Notes: generated from the sequence alone by a model not told the origin. A stretch of 64,000 nt of DNA from Paenibacillus sp. FSL R7-0204 (GCF_038002225.1 NZ_JBBOCA010000001.1:2728001-2792000), one strand, 5' to 3'; shown: positions 48,263 through 57,938, counted from the stretch's first letter. Numbers and translations are program-made.

Positions 48263-49270
48263 ATGGCAAATGACTGGCTTCTGTTGTTTCCCGAAAAAGT
48301 AAGAGCGCTGCTCGGCGGCCTCCCCGCTGCGCTCCTGGACAAGGTGGAGGAGATTCGCGTCCGTGAGGGACGGCCGCTGGAGATCAACTATTCCGGCAAG
48401 TATCATTTCATCGGTGCCGGCGGTACCCTGACCCAGCTTCCCGGCGAGGCGTACCGGCCGGACCGGGAGGATACACACCGGCTGCTGGACCTCATCAGCA
48501 ATCATTCCCTCTATACGATGGAAGAGGAGCTGCGCAAGGGCTTCATCACCATCCCCGGCGGACACCGGATCGGCCTCTGCGGCCGGACAGTGCTGAGCGG
48601 AGGCGGCGTTGAGCATCTGCGCGATATTACGGGCTTCAACGTGCGGATTGCCCGTGAGGTGCACGGCATCGCCGATGGCGTGCTGCCGTATCTGCTGGAC
48701 CGGGGGCGGCAGCGGGTTATGCATACGCTGATTCTGTCCCCGCCGCAGCATGGCAAGACCACGCTGCTGCGCGATCTGGCCAGGCAGCTGTCGGCAGGTA
48801 CAAGCGGCGTCCGGGAAGGCAGCCGGCCGGGGCTGAAGGTCGGCATCGTCGACGAACGCTCCGAGATCGCGGGCAGCCGCCGGGGAATTCCGGCCTTCGA
48901 TGTCGGGCCGCGTACGGACATTCTGGACGGCTGCCCCAAGGCGGAGGGCATGATGATGATGATCCGCTCCCTGTCGCCCGATGTGCTGATCGCCGATGAA
49001 ATCGGCCGTGTGGAGGACGCAGAGGCGGTGACCGAGGCGCTGCACGCCGGGATCTCGGTGGTCGCTTCCGCGCACGGCAAGGAAGTGTCCGAGCTTGCCC
49101 GGCGGCCCGGACTTGGCGGGCTGCTGGAGCACCGGATGTTCGAGCGGTATGTGATACTGCACCGCGGAGCCTCCGGCTTGTCCTTCCGCATTCTGGACGC
49201 CCAGAAGCGCGGGCTGCTGCTGGTCTCTCCGGAGCAGCAGCCGGTGTCAGGGGGTGACCGTCATGCTTAA
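48263..49270 (+). CDS. spoIIIAA: Stage III sporulation ATPase SpoIIIAA
   Basis: 335 aa from ATG 48263 (GGGGGT upstream). Secretion-type ATPase of the forespore feeding channel, mother-cell side. Walker A in PPQHGKTTLLRDLA (Lys165), Walker B-like VGIVDERSEIAG, ADEIGRVEDAEAV. First gene of the eight-gene spoIIIA operon. Confidence 0.95.
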   Translation: MANDWLLLFPEKVRALLGGLPAALLDKVEEIRVREGRPLEINYSGKYHFIGAGGTLTQLPGEAYRPDREDTHRLLDLISNHSLYTMEEELRKGFITIPGGHRIGLCGRTVLSGGGVEHLRDITGFNVRIAREVHGIADGVLPYLLDRGRQRVMHTLILSPPQHGKTTLLRDLARQLSAGTSGVREGSRPGLKVGIVDERSEIAGSRRGIPAFDVGPRTDILDGCPKAEGMMMMIRSLSPDVLIADEIGRVEDAEAVTEALHAGISVVASAHGKEVSELARRPGLGGLLEHRMFERYVILHRGASGLSFRILDAQKRGLLLVSPEQQPVSGGDRHA

Positions 49271-49781
49271 GCTGCTTGGCGCGGTACTGATCGTGCTGGC
49301 GGGAACCCTGGCCGGCTTCAAGCGGGCGGCCCAGTATGCCGACCGGCCGAGGCATATCCGGGCCTTGATTGCCGCGCTCCAGCGGCTGGAGACCGAGATC
49401 CAGTATGGCTATACGCCGCTGCCGGAGGCGCTGCGCCGAATCGGGATGCAGACGAAGGAGCCGCTGAGAGCTTTCTTCCTTACGGCGGCGGAGGAGATGA
49501 ACCCGCCGCATAACTACAGTGCGGAAGAGGCCATCCGGCGGGCGATGGAAGCCCACTGGAGCAGCGCATCGCTGCGGGGCACGGAGAAGGAGATCATCCG
49601 GCAGCTAAGCTGCACGCTCGGCACCAGTGACCGGCCGAATCAGAGCACGCATATTGCACTGGCTTTACAGCAATTGAAGCAGGAGGAGACAGCGGCCAGA
49701 GAAGATCAGGGCAAGTATGAGAAGGTGAGCAAAAGCCTGGGGCTGCTGCTTGGAGCATTGATCGTCATTTTGATCTTTTAG
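49263..49781 (+). CDS. spoIIIAB: Stage III sporulation protein SpoIIIAB
   Basis: 172 aa. N-terminal TM (about 1-17) and C-terminal TM (about 153-171) flank a helical domain resembling GspF-type platform proteins. ATG 49263 overlaps the end of spoIIIAA by 8 bp; GGGGGTG lies 6 bp upstream. Component of the SpoIIIA-SpoIIQ channel. Confidence 0.93.
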   Translation: MLKLLGAVLIVLAGTLAGFKRAAQYADRPRHIRALIAALQRLETEIQYGYTPLPEALRRIGMQTKEPLRAFFLTAAEEMNPPHNYSAEEAIRRAMEAHWSSASLRGTEKEIIRQLSCTLGTSDRPNQSTHIALALQQLKQEETAAREDQGKYEKVSKSLGLLLGALIVILIF

Positions 49782-49794
49782 CGAGGTGCCAGGA

Positions 49795-49998
49795 ATGAAT
49801 ATTGAAGTCAATGCGATCTTTCAGATTGCCGGCATCGGCATCATTATCGCCATGATCCACACGGTGCTTAAGCAGATGGGCAAAGAGGATATCGCCCACT
49901 GGGTAACGATTGTCGGCTTTATCATCGTCCTGTTCATGGTCATCCGGATGCTGGATGGGCTGCTGCAGGAAATCAAAACGATTTTTCTTTTTCAGTAG
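49795..49998 (+). CDS. spoIIIAC: Stage III sporulation protein SpoIIIAC
   Basis: 67 aa, two TM helices (IFQIAGIGIIIAMIHTVL and HWVTIVGFIIVLFMVI), ending in IKTIFLFQ like the 68-aa B. subtilis protein. GAGGTG 6 bp before ATG 49795. Small membrane subunit of the channel. Confidence 0.93.
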   Translation: MNIEVNAIFQIAGIGIIIAMIHTVLKQMGKEDIAHWVTIVGFIIVLFMVIRMLDGLLQEIKTIFLFQ

Positions 49999-50007
49999 GC
50001 TGAAGTT

Positions 50008-50397
50008 ATGGAAATCATTCAGATTGTGGGAATTGGCATCTTGGCGACGGTCCTTATCCTCGTCCTGAAGGAGCAAAAGCCGGTATTCGCCTTCCTGCTG
50101 ACCACTGCGGCCGGCATTCTGATCTTCCTGTTCCTGATCGGCAAGATCGGAACGATTCTCGGTACGCTGGAGCGGGTCGCGGAATCCTCCGGGATGGAAA
50201 TGATCCATATCAAAACTGTGTTCAAAATCATCGGCATCTCCTATATTGCGGAATTCGGGGCGCAGATCGTGAGGGATGCCGGTCAGGAATCGATTGCTTC
50301 CAAGATTGAGCTGGCCGGCAAGGTGCTGATCATGGTGCTGGCTGTTCCGATTATCAGCATTATTATTGAAACGGTCATGAAGCTGCTGCCAGCCTGA
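50008..50397 (+). CDS. spoIIIAD: Stage III sporulation protein SpoIIIAD
   Basis: 129 aa, four TM helices; opens MEIIQIVGIGILATVLILVLKEQKP-type sequence, contains ISYIAEFGAQIVRDAGQ, ends with a hydrophobic helix. 9 bp after spoIIIAC with a weak ribosome-binding site, so probably coupled to it. Confidence 0.92.
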   Translation: MEIIQIVGIGILATVLILVLKEQKPVFAFLLTTAAGILIFLFLIGKIGTILGTLERVAESSGMEMIHIKTVFKIIGISYIAEFGAQIVRDAGQESIASKIELAGKVLIMVLAVPIISIIIETVMKLLPA

Positions 50398-50444
50398 TAC
50401 AGCGGACATGCCGGACAAGTTGGAGTAAAGCGGAGGTGAGAGGA

Positions 50445-51740
50445 ATGCAGGAGCATCATATTTTCCGGCCGCCAAAAGGGGGAAAAGTGCTCCTGCTGCT
50501 GCCAGCCCTGCTGCTGGTGCTCCAGCTGCTTCTGCTGTGTGGAAGCACGGCAAGCGCCGCAAGTGTTGCGGGTGCTGCAGATGCTGCAAGCACGGCTCCG
50601 GTTCTTTCGTCCCCGGCTGCAGGCGGCAGCGGAGGCCCTGCGTCTCCTGTTGACCAGTGGGTGAAAGGGCAGGTGGAGCATCTGCCAAAAGACAAAGTAG
50701 AGTCTTACTGGGACCAGCTGATGAAGGATTACGGTGGATTTTTCCCGGAGGGACGGACGCCTTCCTTGATGGATATGCTGCTGCCGGGAGATAAGGGCTT
50801 AAGCTTCAAAAGCGTATTGTCCGGCCTGATGAACTTCATGTGGCATGAGGTGCTCTACAACGGCAAGCTGCTGGTCACGATTGTGATGATCAGTGTGCTG
50901 AGTATGATTCTGGAAACGCTGCAGACTGCTTTTGAACGGAAATCCGTCAGCAAGATCGCTTATATGCTCTGCTACATGGTGGTGCTGGTCATCGCCGTTA
51001 ACAGCTTCAATGTCGCTATCGGCTATGCCAAGGATGCTATCGACCGGATGATCGACTTCATGATGGCTATGATTCCGCTGCTGTTCGCGCTGCTGGCCTC
51101 GATGGGCAATATCGTCACGGTGTCGGTGACCCATCCGTTGATCGTATTCATGATCCATACCGTAGGCACGCTGATTCATACGCTGGTCTTCCCGCTGCTG
51201 TTTTTCTCGGCGGTATTGCATCTGGTAAGCGCGATGTCGGAGAAATACAAGCTGACTCATCTGGCCAACCTGCTGCGCAATATCGGAGCCGGGCTGCTCG
51301 GAGTGCTGCTGACGGTGTTTCTCGGCGTGATCTCCGTCCGGGGGATTACCAGCTCGGTTACAGACGGAGTGACCATACGCGCGGCCAAATATATTACAGG
51401 GAATTTCGTGCCGGTGATCGGTAAAATGTTCGCGGATGCTACGGACACGGTTATCTCGGCCTCGCTGCTGGTGAAGAACGCCATAGGGCTGTCGGGAGTG
51501 ATCATTATCCTCTTCCTGTGCGCGTTCCCGGCAATCAAAATTCTGATCCTCGCCCTGATCTACAATCTGGCCGCCGCCGTCATGCAGCCGCTGGGCGAGA
51601 CACCGATCGTGACCTGCCTGCAGACGATCGGCAAAAGCATGATTTATGTCTTCGCGGCGCTGGCGGCCGTCTCGCTGATGTTCTTCCTGGCTGTAACCAT
51701 TATGCTGACTGCGGGCAATGTGACCGTGATGATGCGATAG
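50445..51740 (+). CDS. spoIIIAE: Stage III sporulation protein SpoIIIAE
   Basis: 431 aa from ATG 50445 after GGAGGTGAGAGG. Signal-anchor about 18-40, an Ala/Ser-rich extracytoplasmic stretch, then seven or eight TM helices (from about 145). FIMVATIIPLLF-like core reads MMAMIPLLFALLASMGN. Largest membrane protein of the channel, proposed export-gate relative. Confidence 0.94.
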   Translation: MQEHHIFRPPKGGKVLLLLPALLLVLQLLLLCGSTASAASVAGAADAASTAPVLSSPAAGGSGGPASPVDQWVKGQVEHLPKDKVESYWDQLMKDYGGFFPEGRTPSLMDMLLPGDKGLSFKSVLSGLMNFMWHEVLYNGKLLVTIVMISVLSMILETLQTAFERKSVSKIAYMLCYMVVLVIAVNSFNVAIGYAKDAIDRMIDFMMAMIPLLFALLASMGNIVTVSVTHPLIVFMIHTVGTLIHTLVFPLLFFSAVLHLVSAMSEKYKLTHLANLLRNIGAGLLGVLLTVFLGVISVRGITSSVTDGVTIRAAKYITGNFVPVIGKMFADATDTVISASLLVKNAIGLSGVIIILFLCAFPAIKILILALIYNLAAAVMQPLGETPIVTCLQTIGKSMIYVFAALAAVSLMFFLAVTIMLTAGNVTVMMR

Positions 51741-51764
51741 AACGAAATGTTAAGGAGGTGCGCC

Positions 51765-52568
51765 ATGTCCTGGCTCAGCAGTTGGCTCCATGAGCTGATT
51801 CTCGTCGTACTGATGGCTGCATTCGTGGAGATGCTGCTGCCCAGTAAATCCATGGAACGCTACGCCAGACTGGTGCTCAGCCTGCTGGTTCTGCTGACGA
51901 TGCTCAGCCCGATAATCTCCCTGCTGAAGGGGGATGCGAGCAAGGAACTGACCGTGGCGATGCAGCAGCAGGAGAGAAGCGGGGGGCTGCTGAACAGAGC
52001 GGAGGGCGCACCGGATTCGCTGGACAAGATTCTGGCAGACGGGCGGATGCTTGCCGCCGGAGCACGTGAGCAGAGCCTGAAGCTGGCTGCCGAGGAAATC
52101 GCCGGCCAGATGCGCGACCAGATTACCGGGAGCACCGGGCTCGGCGGGGTAAAGGTGACGGTGGCCCTGGCCATGGGCCCGAATCCAAATGCGCCGCTCG
52201 GCGAGGAGGTGCCGCTGATCTCCTCGGTTACGGTAGCACTTCCGCCGGAGCAGAGCGCCTCTGGAGGGGCTGTCCAGGGTGGGGGCGCATCATCCCTCCC
52301 GTCAGCCGGGCCGATACAGATTAACCCTGTGGAGCCGGTCCAGGTCAGCCTGGAAGGCAGCGGGGGAGAGGGTGAAGCGCAGGAAGCGTCATCCTCAGGT
52401 GGTGGTTCGACTCCGGCGTCCTCCTCTTCCGGGAGCGGCACTGAGGGAGTGCAGGAGACCCAGGCGGAAGAAGCCGGAACAATTATCCAGCTGCTGGAGA
52501 AGAACTGGAACCTGGACCCCGCTCTGATCAAGGTGCAAAGCAGCGGGGGCGGTACCGTGAAATCATAA
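51765..52568 (+). CDS. spoIIIAF: Stage III sporulation protein SpoIIIAF
   Basis: 267 aa from ATG 51765 (AAGGAGGTG upstream). Two N-terminal TM helices (about 7-25, 36-54), a helical stretch, a ring-building-motif-like domain, plus a Gly/Ser/Glu-rich low-complexity insert (about 175-235). B. subtilis SpoIIIAF is shorter (about 206 aa); the insert accounts for the difference. Confidence 0.92.
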   Translation: MSWLSSWLHELILVVLMAAFVEMLLPSKSMERYARLVLSLLVLLTMLSPIISLLKGDASKELTVAMQQQERSGGLLNRAEGAPDSLDKILADGRMLAAGAREQSLKLAAEEIAGQMRDQITGSTGLGGVKVTVALAMGPNPNAPLGEEVPLISSVTVALPPEQSASGGAVQGGGASSLPSAGPIQINPVEPVQVSLEGSGGEGEAQEASSSGGGSTPASSSSGSGTEGVQETQAEEAGTIIQLLEKNWNLDPALIKVQSSGGGTVKS

Positions 52569-52585
52569 TTGAAGGAGGGAAATCA

Positions 52586-53224
52586 ATGGGCAATTGGCTG
52601 AAAAAGCTGGAGCAGTGGGCCGGAGGCGGCAACGGCAGCCCGAAGCGCAGCCACACCTTCCGCTGGCTGATCATTATCGGCCTGCTGGGTGTTGCAATTA
52701 TGCTGTTCAACTCCTTCGTGAATGTGAAGAAGCTGGACAACGAGAACACAGGGCGTGAACCGCCGGACAGCGGGACCTCGCAGACAGTCCTGCAGCAGGA
52801 CACCGGGAGCGCGAATTCTTTTGACAGCATCGAACTGGCGATGGAGAACCGCACGAAGGAGATTCTGGAGAAAATCGTGGGGGTCGGTACTGTGGACATT
52901 ATGGTCACCGTAGATTCCACAGAAGAGATAATCGTGCAGCGCAATATGAACGACTCACAGCAGCAAAGTGAAGAAACGGATGCCAGCGGCGGTAAACGCC
53001 ATACCACCCAGTACACCAGGGACGGCCAGATCGTCACTTACAGCCAGTCAGGGAACGAGGCTCCGATCATCACCAAGCGGGTGAAGCCTCAGGTACGGGG
53101 AGTGCTGGTGGTCGCCAAAGGGGCAGAGAACAAGGTCGTGCGCAGTCTGATTGAGCAGGCGGTTGAAAAAGGGCTTAACGTACCGGTCTACCGGATTTCT
53201 GTTGTCCCGCGCAAGCAGGAATAG
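52586..53224 (+). CDS. spoIIIAG: Stage III sporulation protein SpoIIIAG
   Basis: 212 aa. One TM (about 28-46), flexible linker, then a ring-building domain ending VRGVLVVAKGAENKVVRSLIEQAVEKGLNVPVYRISV-type sequence. Forms the large ring in the intermembrane space in B. subtilis. GAAGGAGGG 9 bp before the ATG. Confidence 0.94.
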   Translation: MGNWLKKLEQWAGGGNGSPKRSHTFRWLIIIGLLGVAIMLFNSFVNVKKLDNENTGREPPDSGTSQTVLQQDTGSANSFDSIELAMENRTKEILEKIVGVGTVDIMVTVDSTEEIIVQRNMNDSQQQSEETDASGGKRHTTQYTRDGQIVTYSQSGNEAPIITKRVKPQVRGVLVVAKGAENKVVRSLIEQAVEKGLNVPVYRISVVPRKQE

Positions 53225-53332
53225 GCATGTCTCCGGCAACCCCGGCATATGCTTTAACAGAAGAGGCTTGTACGATACACACGGGCACAGACGACAAGAG
53301 GGCTGGCAACAAAATTATAGGAGGTATAAACA

Positions 53333-54271
53333 ATGAAGGGCAAAAGACAAACGATTTGGCTGGTTTCTATGCTCAGTTTGATGGTAGTGCTCTCTGCATA
53401 TTATCTGTTCACGGAAGATACGGGGGCTCCCATCCCCAAAGAAACCGCAGGCAGCATCCAGGTGGACACTATAAAAGACGGAACGGGCGGCGGAACCGCG
53501 ACTACGCTGGACAGCGGACTTGTCATCAAAGAGGTCAGCACGGACAAAGGAATTGCAGTAGGAACCGTGGATGACAGCAGCAAGACCACCAAGGATGAAG
53601 CGGCATCGACAGTGGCAACGGATGACAGCACGACTCCGGCCGTGATAGATGACAGCAGTGTGGTTGCTGACAGCAGTAACACTGCCAAGGATACAACTGC
53701 TGCAACGGACAAGGCGGCCACTACTACGGCTGATAAAGGCAAGGATACAGCTGGTAGCAAGGACAGCAAGGAAAATAAGGACACCAAGGATACCAAGGAC
53801 AGCAAAGACAGCAAAGACAGCAAAGACAGCAAGGATACGTCAGCCGCTGTAGACAAGACTCCGGCGAAGGACGACGAGGCGATTCTGGATGAAGTGGCTT
53901 CGCAGAGCGTATCGGCGAGCAGCCTGTTCACGAACTACCTGTACGAACGCGAACAGAAGAACCTGAAGGATCACAATGATCTGCTGGCGCTGATTAACGA
54001 TATGGATAAGACACCGGCTGAGAATGCAGCAGCCCAGGAGCAGCTCAGCAAGCTGGAAGAGAAAGAGTCCAAGATCACCGGGATTGAAGAGAAGCTTCAA
54101 CAAAAATACGGCGAGGCTATTGTGAAAGAAGAAGCTGGCGATGCCTACACGATCGTGGTGCTTAGCGATAAGCTGGATGTGAAGCAGGCGGTCGGCATCG
54201 TGGATTTTGTAATGAAGGAACTGAGCGTTACCCAGGACAAGATTAAGGTCCAATACGTCTCGGAGCAGTAA
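53333..54271 (+). CDS. spoIIIAH: Stage III sporulation protein SpoIIIAH
   Basis: 312 aa against about 218 in B. subtilis. N-terminal TM (about 7-25), then an unusually long Asp/Ser/Lys/Thr-rich spacer (about 60-180) including a run of KDSKDS-type triplets (53757-53840), and the C-terminal ring-building domain (about 190-312) that binds SpoIIQ across the septal space. AGGAGG 11 bp before the ATG. Last gene of the operon. Confidence 0.93.
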   Translation: MKGKRQTIWLVSMLSLMVVLSAYYLFTEDTGAPIPKETAGSIQVDTIKDGTGGGTATTLDSGLVIKEVSTDKGIAVGTVDDSSKTTKDEAASTVATDDSTTPAVIDDSSVVADSSNTAKDTTAATDKAATTTADKGKDTAGSKDSKENKDTKDTKDSKDSKDSKDSKDTSAAVDKTPAKDDEAILDEVASQSVSASSLFTNYLYEREQKNLKDHNDLLALINDMDKTPAENAAAQEQLSKLEEKESKITGIEEKLQQKYGEAIVKEEAGDAYTIVVLSDKLDVKQAVGIVDFVMKELSVTQDKIKVQYVSEQ

Positions 54272-54310
54272 GCCAGCTGAATAAAATCAGGGAAAATAGA
54301 ATAAAATGCC

Positions 54311-54342
54311 GAAAGAGCCCGGGCGCGTCCCAGGCTCTTTCC
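54311..54342 (+). terminator. Terminator of the spoIIIA operon
   Basis: GAAAGAGCCCGGG / CCCAGGCTCTTTC, 12 of 13 paired, with a weak T-tail. Confidence 0.75.
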
Positions 54343-54548
54343 ATTTCTAGCGTTTGTGATATAATACATAAAGTTATCGATGCATAGAAAAAGAAGATTA
54401 CGCAGGCAGCGGTTACACAAGGTAGCGATTCAAGAGAATTACAGAGCAGACCCGCGTTACGGGTATGCTTGTCAGAACGGATATCGTACCCTGCTCAGCC
54501 AGCGTCCCAAAATGGCTTCGAGAGAAAGCTGAAGGAGTGAACTACCCA

Positions 54549-55058
54549 ATGTTCAAGTTAAGCGAGATTAAGGAATTGATTCAATTGCTGGACCAGACTT
54601 CCTCCGTGCACGAGCTGGAGATTGAAAGCGAAGGTATGAAGCTGGCTATCCGTAAACCGGATCGCTCTGAAGCTGAAGGAACAGTAATTCAGGCGGCTCC
54701 TTATACCTACCCCTTTACGCCAGCCCCGCAGCCGCAAAGTCCGCAGATTATTGCCCCTCAGGCTGTTAGTGAAGTTCCTGCTGCGGCGCAGCAGCCCGCA
54801 ACCTCCGCTGAAGGCGCATTACATAAAATCGTCTCGCCGATGGTTGGGACCTTCTATAGTGCCGCTTCACCGGAGACGCCTTCCTTTGTTAATGTCGGAG
54901 ACCGGGTGAATGAGAAATCTACGGTCTGCATCATTGAAGCGATGAAGCTGATGAATGAGCTGGAAGCCGAAGTGAAGGGCGAGATTGTCTCTGTCCTGGT
55001 TGAGAACGGCCAACTGGTGGAATACGGTCAGCCGCTGTTTCTGGTGAGAGCGGAATAA
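54549..55058 (+). CDS. accB: Acetyl-CoA carboxylase biotin carboxyl carrier protein
   Basis: 169 aa from ATG 54549 (GAAGGAGTG upstream; in-frame starts 84 bp earlier have none). N-terminal dimerisation part, Pro/Gln/Ala-rich linker (about 55-90), C-terminal biotinyl domain with the acceptor Lys in [10 protein letters not shown]. Carries CO2 for fatty-acid synthesis. Directly precedes accC. Confidence 0.96.
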   Translation: MFKLSEIKELIQLLDQTSSVHELEIESEGMKLAIRKPDRSEAEGTVIQAAPYTYPFTPAPQPQSPQIIAPQAVSEVPAAAQQPATSAEGALHKIVSPMVGTFYSAASPETPSFVNVGDRVNEKSTVCIIEAMKLMNELEAEVKGEIVSVLVENGQLVEYGQPLFLVRAE

Positions 55059-55114
55059 TTGCCGCGAGAATGAAGAGGAGCTTGCAAGCTTCGCTAAACT
55101 TTGGGAGGAAACGC

Positions 55115-56458
55115 ATGAACATTCAAAAAGTGTTGATTGCCAACCGCGGCGAGATTGCGGTCCGCATTATCCGGGCCTGCCGCGAGCTGGGTATTGCCAC
55201 CGTGGCTGTCTATTCGGAGCCGGACCGCGATTCCCTGCATGTACGTCTTGCGGATGAGGCGTACTGTATCGGACCGATGCCCGCCAAGGACAGCTATCTG
55301 AACTTTACTAATATTATGAGCGTTGCCACGCTGACGGAATGCGATGCTATTCACCCCGGCTATGGCTTCCTGGCCGAGAACGCGGATTTCGCCGAGATCT
55401 GTGAATCCTGTAACATTACCTTCATCGGCCCGTCTCCGGATGCGATTACCCGGATGGGCGACAAGGCTGTTGCCAAAGAAACGATGAAGCTGGCCGGAGT
55501 TCCGATTATACCGGGCTCGGACGGGATTGTCGGTGACTTAGAGGAAGCCGTGATGCTCGGCCGTGATATCGGGTACCCGCTTATCGTCAAAGCTACGGCA
55601 GGCGGCGGAGGCAAGGGCATCCGCATCGCCGAGGATGAAGAGTCACTGGTGAAGCAGATTACCGCTGCCCAGCAGGAAGCGCAGAAGAATTTCGGCAACG
55701 CCGGAGTCTATTTGGAGAAATTCCTGACCGGCATGAAGCATGTGGAGATTCAGATCATCGCCGATAATCACGGCAACGTCGTCCACTTGGGCGAGCGTGA
55801 CTGCTCTGTGCAGCGCCGCCGCCAGAAGCTGATCGAAGAAGCGCCTTGCGCCGTACTTACCCCGGAGGTCCGCGATGCGATGGGCCAAGCGGCGGTACGG
55901 GCTGCACTGGCGGTTAATTACTCGGGGGCAGGTACCCTGGAATTCCTGCTGGGTCCTGACGGACATTTCTATTTCATGGAGATGAATACACGGATTCAGG
56001 TGGAGCATCCGGTAACGGAGATGGTCACCGGCGTCGATCTCATTAAGGAAATGATCTCAGTAGCGGAAGGTAATCCCCTCTCCTTCACCCAGGAGGATAT
56101 TGTGATCAACGGCTGGTCGATTGAATGCCGCATCAATGCCGAGGACCCTGAGCGTAATTTCATGCCGTCTCCGGGCAAAATCGGCTTCTATCTGCCACCG
56201 GGCGGATTTGGGGTGCGGGTCGACAGCGCGGCGTATCCGGGCTATACCATTTCACCTTTTTATGACTCCATGATTGCCAAGCTGATCGTCTGGGCACCGA
56301 CCCGGGAAGAGGCTATAGCCAAGATGAAGCGTGCACTGGCTGAATTTGCGGTGGAGGGCATACATACCACCATTTCATTCCACCAGAGACTGCTGGAGCA
56401 TCCGGTGTTTTTGGACGGGAACTTCGATATCAAGTTCCTTGAGGAGTATGAAGTTTAG
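55115..56458 (+). CDS. accC: Acetyl-CoA carboxylase biotin carboxylase subunit
   Basis: 447 aa from ATG 55115 (GGGAGG 6 bp upstream), giving the standard N-terminus [20 protein letters not shown]-grasp with [13 protein letters not shown] glycine loop, EKHVEIQ-like [10 protein letters not shown], and active-site [17 protein letters not shown]-dependent carboxylation of biotin on AccB. Confidence 0.98.
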   Translation: MNIQKVLIANRGEIAVRIIRACRELGIATVAVYSEPDRDSLHVRLADEAYCIGPMPAKDSYLNFTNIMSVATLTECDAIHPGYGFLAENADFAEICESCNITFIGPSPDAITRMGDKAVAKETMKLAGVPIIPGSDGIVGDLEEAVMLGRDIGYPLIVKATAGGGGKGIRIAEDEESLVKQITAAQQEAQKNFGNAGVYLEKFLTGMKHVEIQIIADNHGNVVHLGERDCSVQRRRQKLIEEAPCAVLTPEVRDAMGQAAVRAALAVNYSGAGTLEFLLGPDGHFYFMEMNTRIQVEHPVTEMVTGVDLIKEMISVAEGNPLSFTQEDIVINGWSIECRINAEDPERNFMPSPGKIGFYLPPGGFGVRVDSAAYPGYTISPFYDSMIAKLIVWAPTREEAIAKMKRALAEFAVEGIHTTISFHQRLLEHPVFLDGNFDIKFLEEYEV

Positions 56459-56576
56459 GACGGCTTCTCATGGTTTGTCATAAAGTTCGTCAAATGATAT
56501 AGTATGTTTAATAAGAGGCGTACTGCCCGCTTGAAGTGCCCCTACAACTTTTTTGCTGGAAAGGTGTGAAGTCCAA

Positions 56577-56993
56577 ATGAGTACATTGCCGACAGAATTT
56601 GAACGTACGGAAATCGGTGAAATCCAGATCGCTCCAGAGGTGATCGAGGTTATCGCCGGTTTGGCAACCGTTGAGGTGAAAGGTGTGGCCGGAATGAGCG
56701 GCGGTTTCGCCGGCGGAATCGTGGAGCTTCTCGGACGCAAGAACCTGTCCAAAGGGGTTAAGGTTGAGGTTGGACAGCGCGAGGCTGCGGTGGATGTGTC
56801 CGTAATTATCGAATACGGCTACCGTCTTCCGGAAGTGGCTGCTGAAATTCAGCGCAATGTTAAGCGTTCCATCGAAACCATGACCGGTCTGACCGTTGTG
56901 GAAGTGAACGTGCATATCCATGATGTGCAGTTCAAAAGCAATACAAGCATTGACAAGAGCGAGGACACGGATGCGGTTATCCGCGTGAAGTAA
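56577..56993 (+). CDS. Asp23/Gls24 family protein (YqhY-like)
   Basis: 138 aa from ATG 56577. Asp23 fold: IGEIQIAPEVIEVIAGLATVEVKGVAGMSGG, KGVKVEVGQREAAVDVSVIIEYG, VVEVNVHIHDVQF. In Bacillus yqhY follows accC and affects acetyl-CoA carboxylase/lipid balance; here it also precedes amaP and a DUF2273 gene, the membrane-anchoring Gls24 cluster of other Firmicutes. Confidence 0.93.
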   Translation: MSTLPTEFERTEIGEIQIAPEVIEVIAGLATVEVKGVAGMSGGFAGGIVELLGRKNLSKGVKVEVGQREAAVDVSVIIEYGYRLPEVAAEIQRNVKRSIETMTGLTVVEVNVHIHDVQFKSNTSIDKSEDTDAVIRVK

Positions 56994-57010
56994 GGGTTCA
57001 GTTCTTCCAT

Positions 57011-57038
57011 AAACCCCCGACAGTGCGTCGAGGGTTTA
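57011..57038 (+). other. Hairpin between asp23 and amaP
   Basis: AAACCCCCGAC / GTCGAGGGTTT-type stem without a clean T-run. Probably a partial attenuator that lowers the membrane-anchor genes relative to asp23. Confidence 0.45.
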
Positions 57039-57065
57039 CCTTAATTTAAGGAGGTTGTGAGACTC

Positions 57066-57605
57066 GTGGCCAAAATTCTGGACAGGCTTCTGCTGTTCCT
57101 GTACAGCTTAAGCATTGGAATACTATCTGTAACTGCCATCCTCCTCTTAAGCGGTGTCATCCCGGACAAGTATGAGATTTCGGACGGACCGGCGGTCTAT
57201 ATCGCTGCGATCTCGGTAGCGGTCATTCTGTTCCTGCTGAGCATCCGCTTCTTCTACATCTCCCTGCGCCGCGACCGCGCATCCCTGCCGTCTGTGGATC
57301 AGCGTACAGAATACGGGGATATTCAGATCTCGATGGAGACCATTGAGAACCTGAGTCTGAAGGCTGCGGGCAAAGTGAAGGGCATACGCGACCTGAAATC
57401 GCGCATCCGTGTCTCACAGGCGGGTCTTGAGATTATGATCCGGGCGGTGGTCGACGGCGAACATTCATTGCCGCTGCTTACCACAGAAGTACAGCGCCAG
57501 GTGCATGATTTCGTGCAGGAGACAACCGGCATTCCGGTTGCAGATGTGTCTGTATACATTGCTAACCTCACACAGGCACCAAGCTTCAAAAGTCGAGTGG
57601 AATAG
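57066..57605 (+). CDS. amaP: Alkaline-shock membrane anchor protein AmaP
   Basis: 179 aa from GTG 57066 (AAGGAGG 11 bp upstream; GTG 57057 is too close). Two TM helices (about 8-30 and 42-64) and a C-terminal Asp23-like domain that recruits Asp23/Gls24 to the membrane in Staphylococcus. Coupled by position with the gene before and the DUF2273 gene after. Confidence 0.88.
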   Translation: MAKILDRLLLFLYSLSIGILSVTAILLLSGVIPDKYEISDGPAVYIAAISVAVILFLLSIRFFYISLRRDRASLPSVDQRTEYGDIQISMETIENLSLKAAGKVKGIRDLKSRIRVSQAGLEIMIRAVVDGEHSLPLLTTEVQRQVHDFVQETTGIPVADVSVYIANLTQAPSFKSRVE

Positions 57606-57620
57606 AGGTGAGTTTCCCTG

Positions 57621-57854
57621 ATGTCCTGGAGAGAAGTATGGGAAAGTCACGGGGGTAGAATTACCGGAGTTGCCTTCGGTGTCTTTCTCGGATTGATTTA
57701 TCTGATTAGCGGTTTTTGGGATATGCTGTTCTTTGCACTGGTAGTGTTCATCGGATATACGTTCGGCAAACGAAAGGATACCGCGCAGGGTCCCCTGTTT
57801 CAATGGCAGGAGATCGCAGAGCGGCTGTCCGGACGCTGGCGTCCCTTCAAGTGA
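57621..57854 (+). CDS. DUF2273 small membrane protein
   Basis: 77 aa, two TM helices within HGGRITGVAFGVFLGLIYLI and WDMLFFALVVFIGYTFGK; the GRITG start and GYTFGKRKD end are typical of DUF2273 proteins encoded beside asp23/amaP. Likely a subunit of the same membrane assembly. Function unknown. Confidence 0.88.
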   Translation: MSWREVWESHGGRITGVAFGVFLGLIYLISGFWDMLFFALVVFIGYTFGKRKDTAQGPLFQWQEIAERLSGRWRPFK

Positions 57855-57855
57855 A

Positions 57856-57938
57856 CCGCGATAGTCTTTCTCCCGGAAGCCTGGAACCCGTTACTTTGAG
57901 TTGCTGACCTGCGGAAGAAAGGCTGCGCGGTTTTTTTT
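57856..57938 (+). terminator. Terminator after the asp23 cluster
   Basis: CCGCG...CTTTC (57856-57870) pairs with GAAAG...CGCGG (57917-57930) around a long loop, then eight T. Confidence 0.7.
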
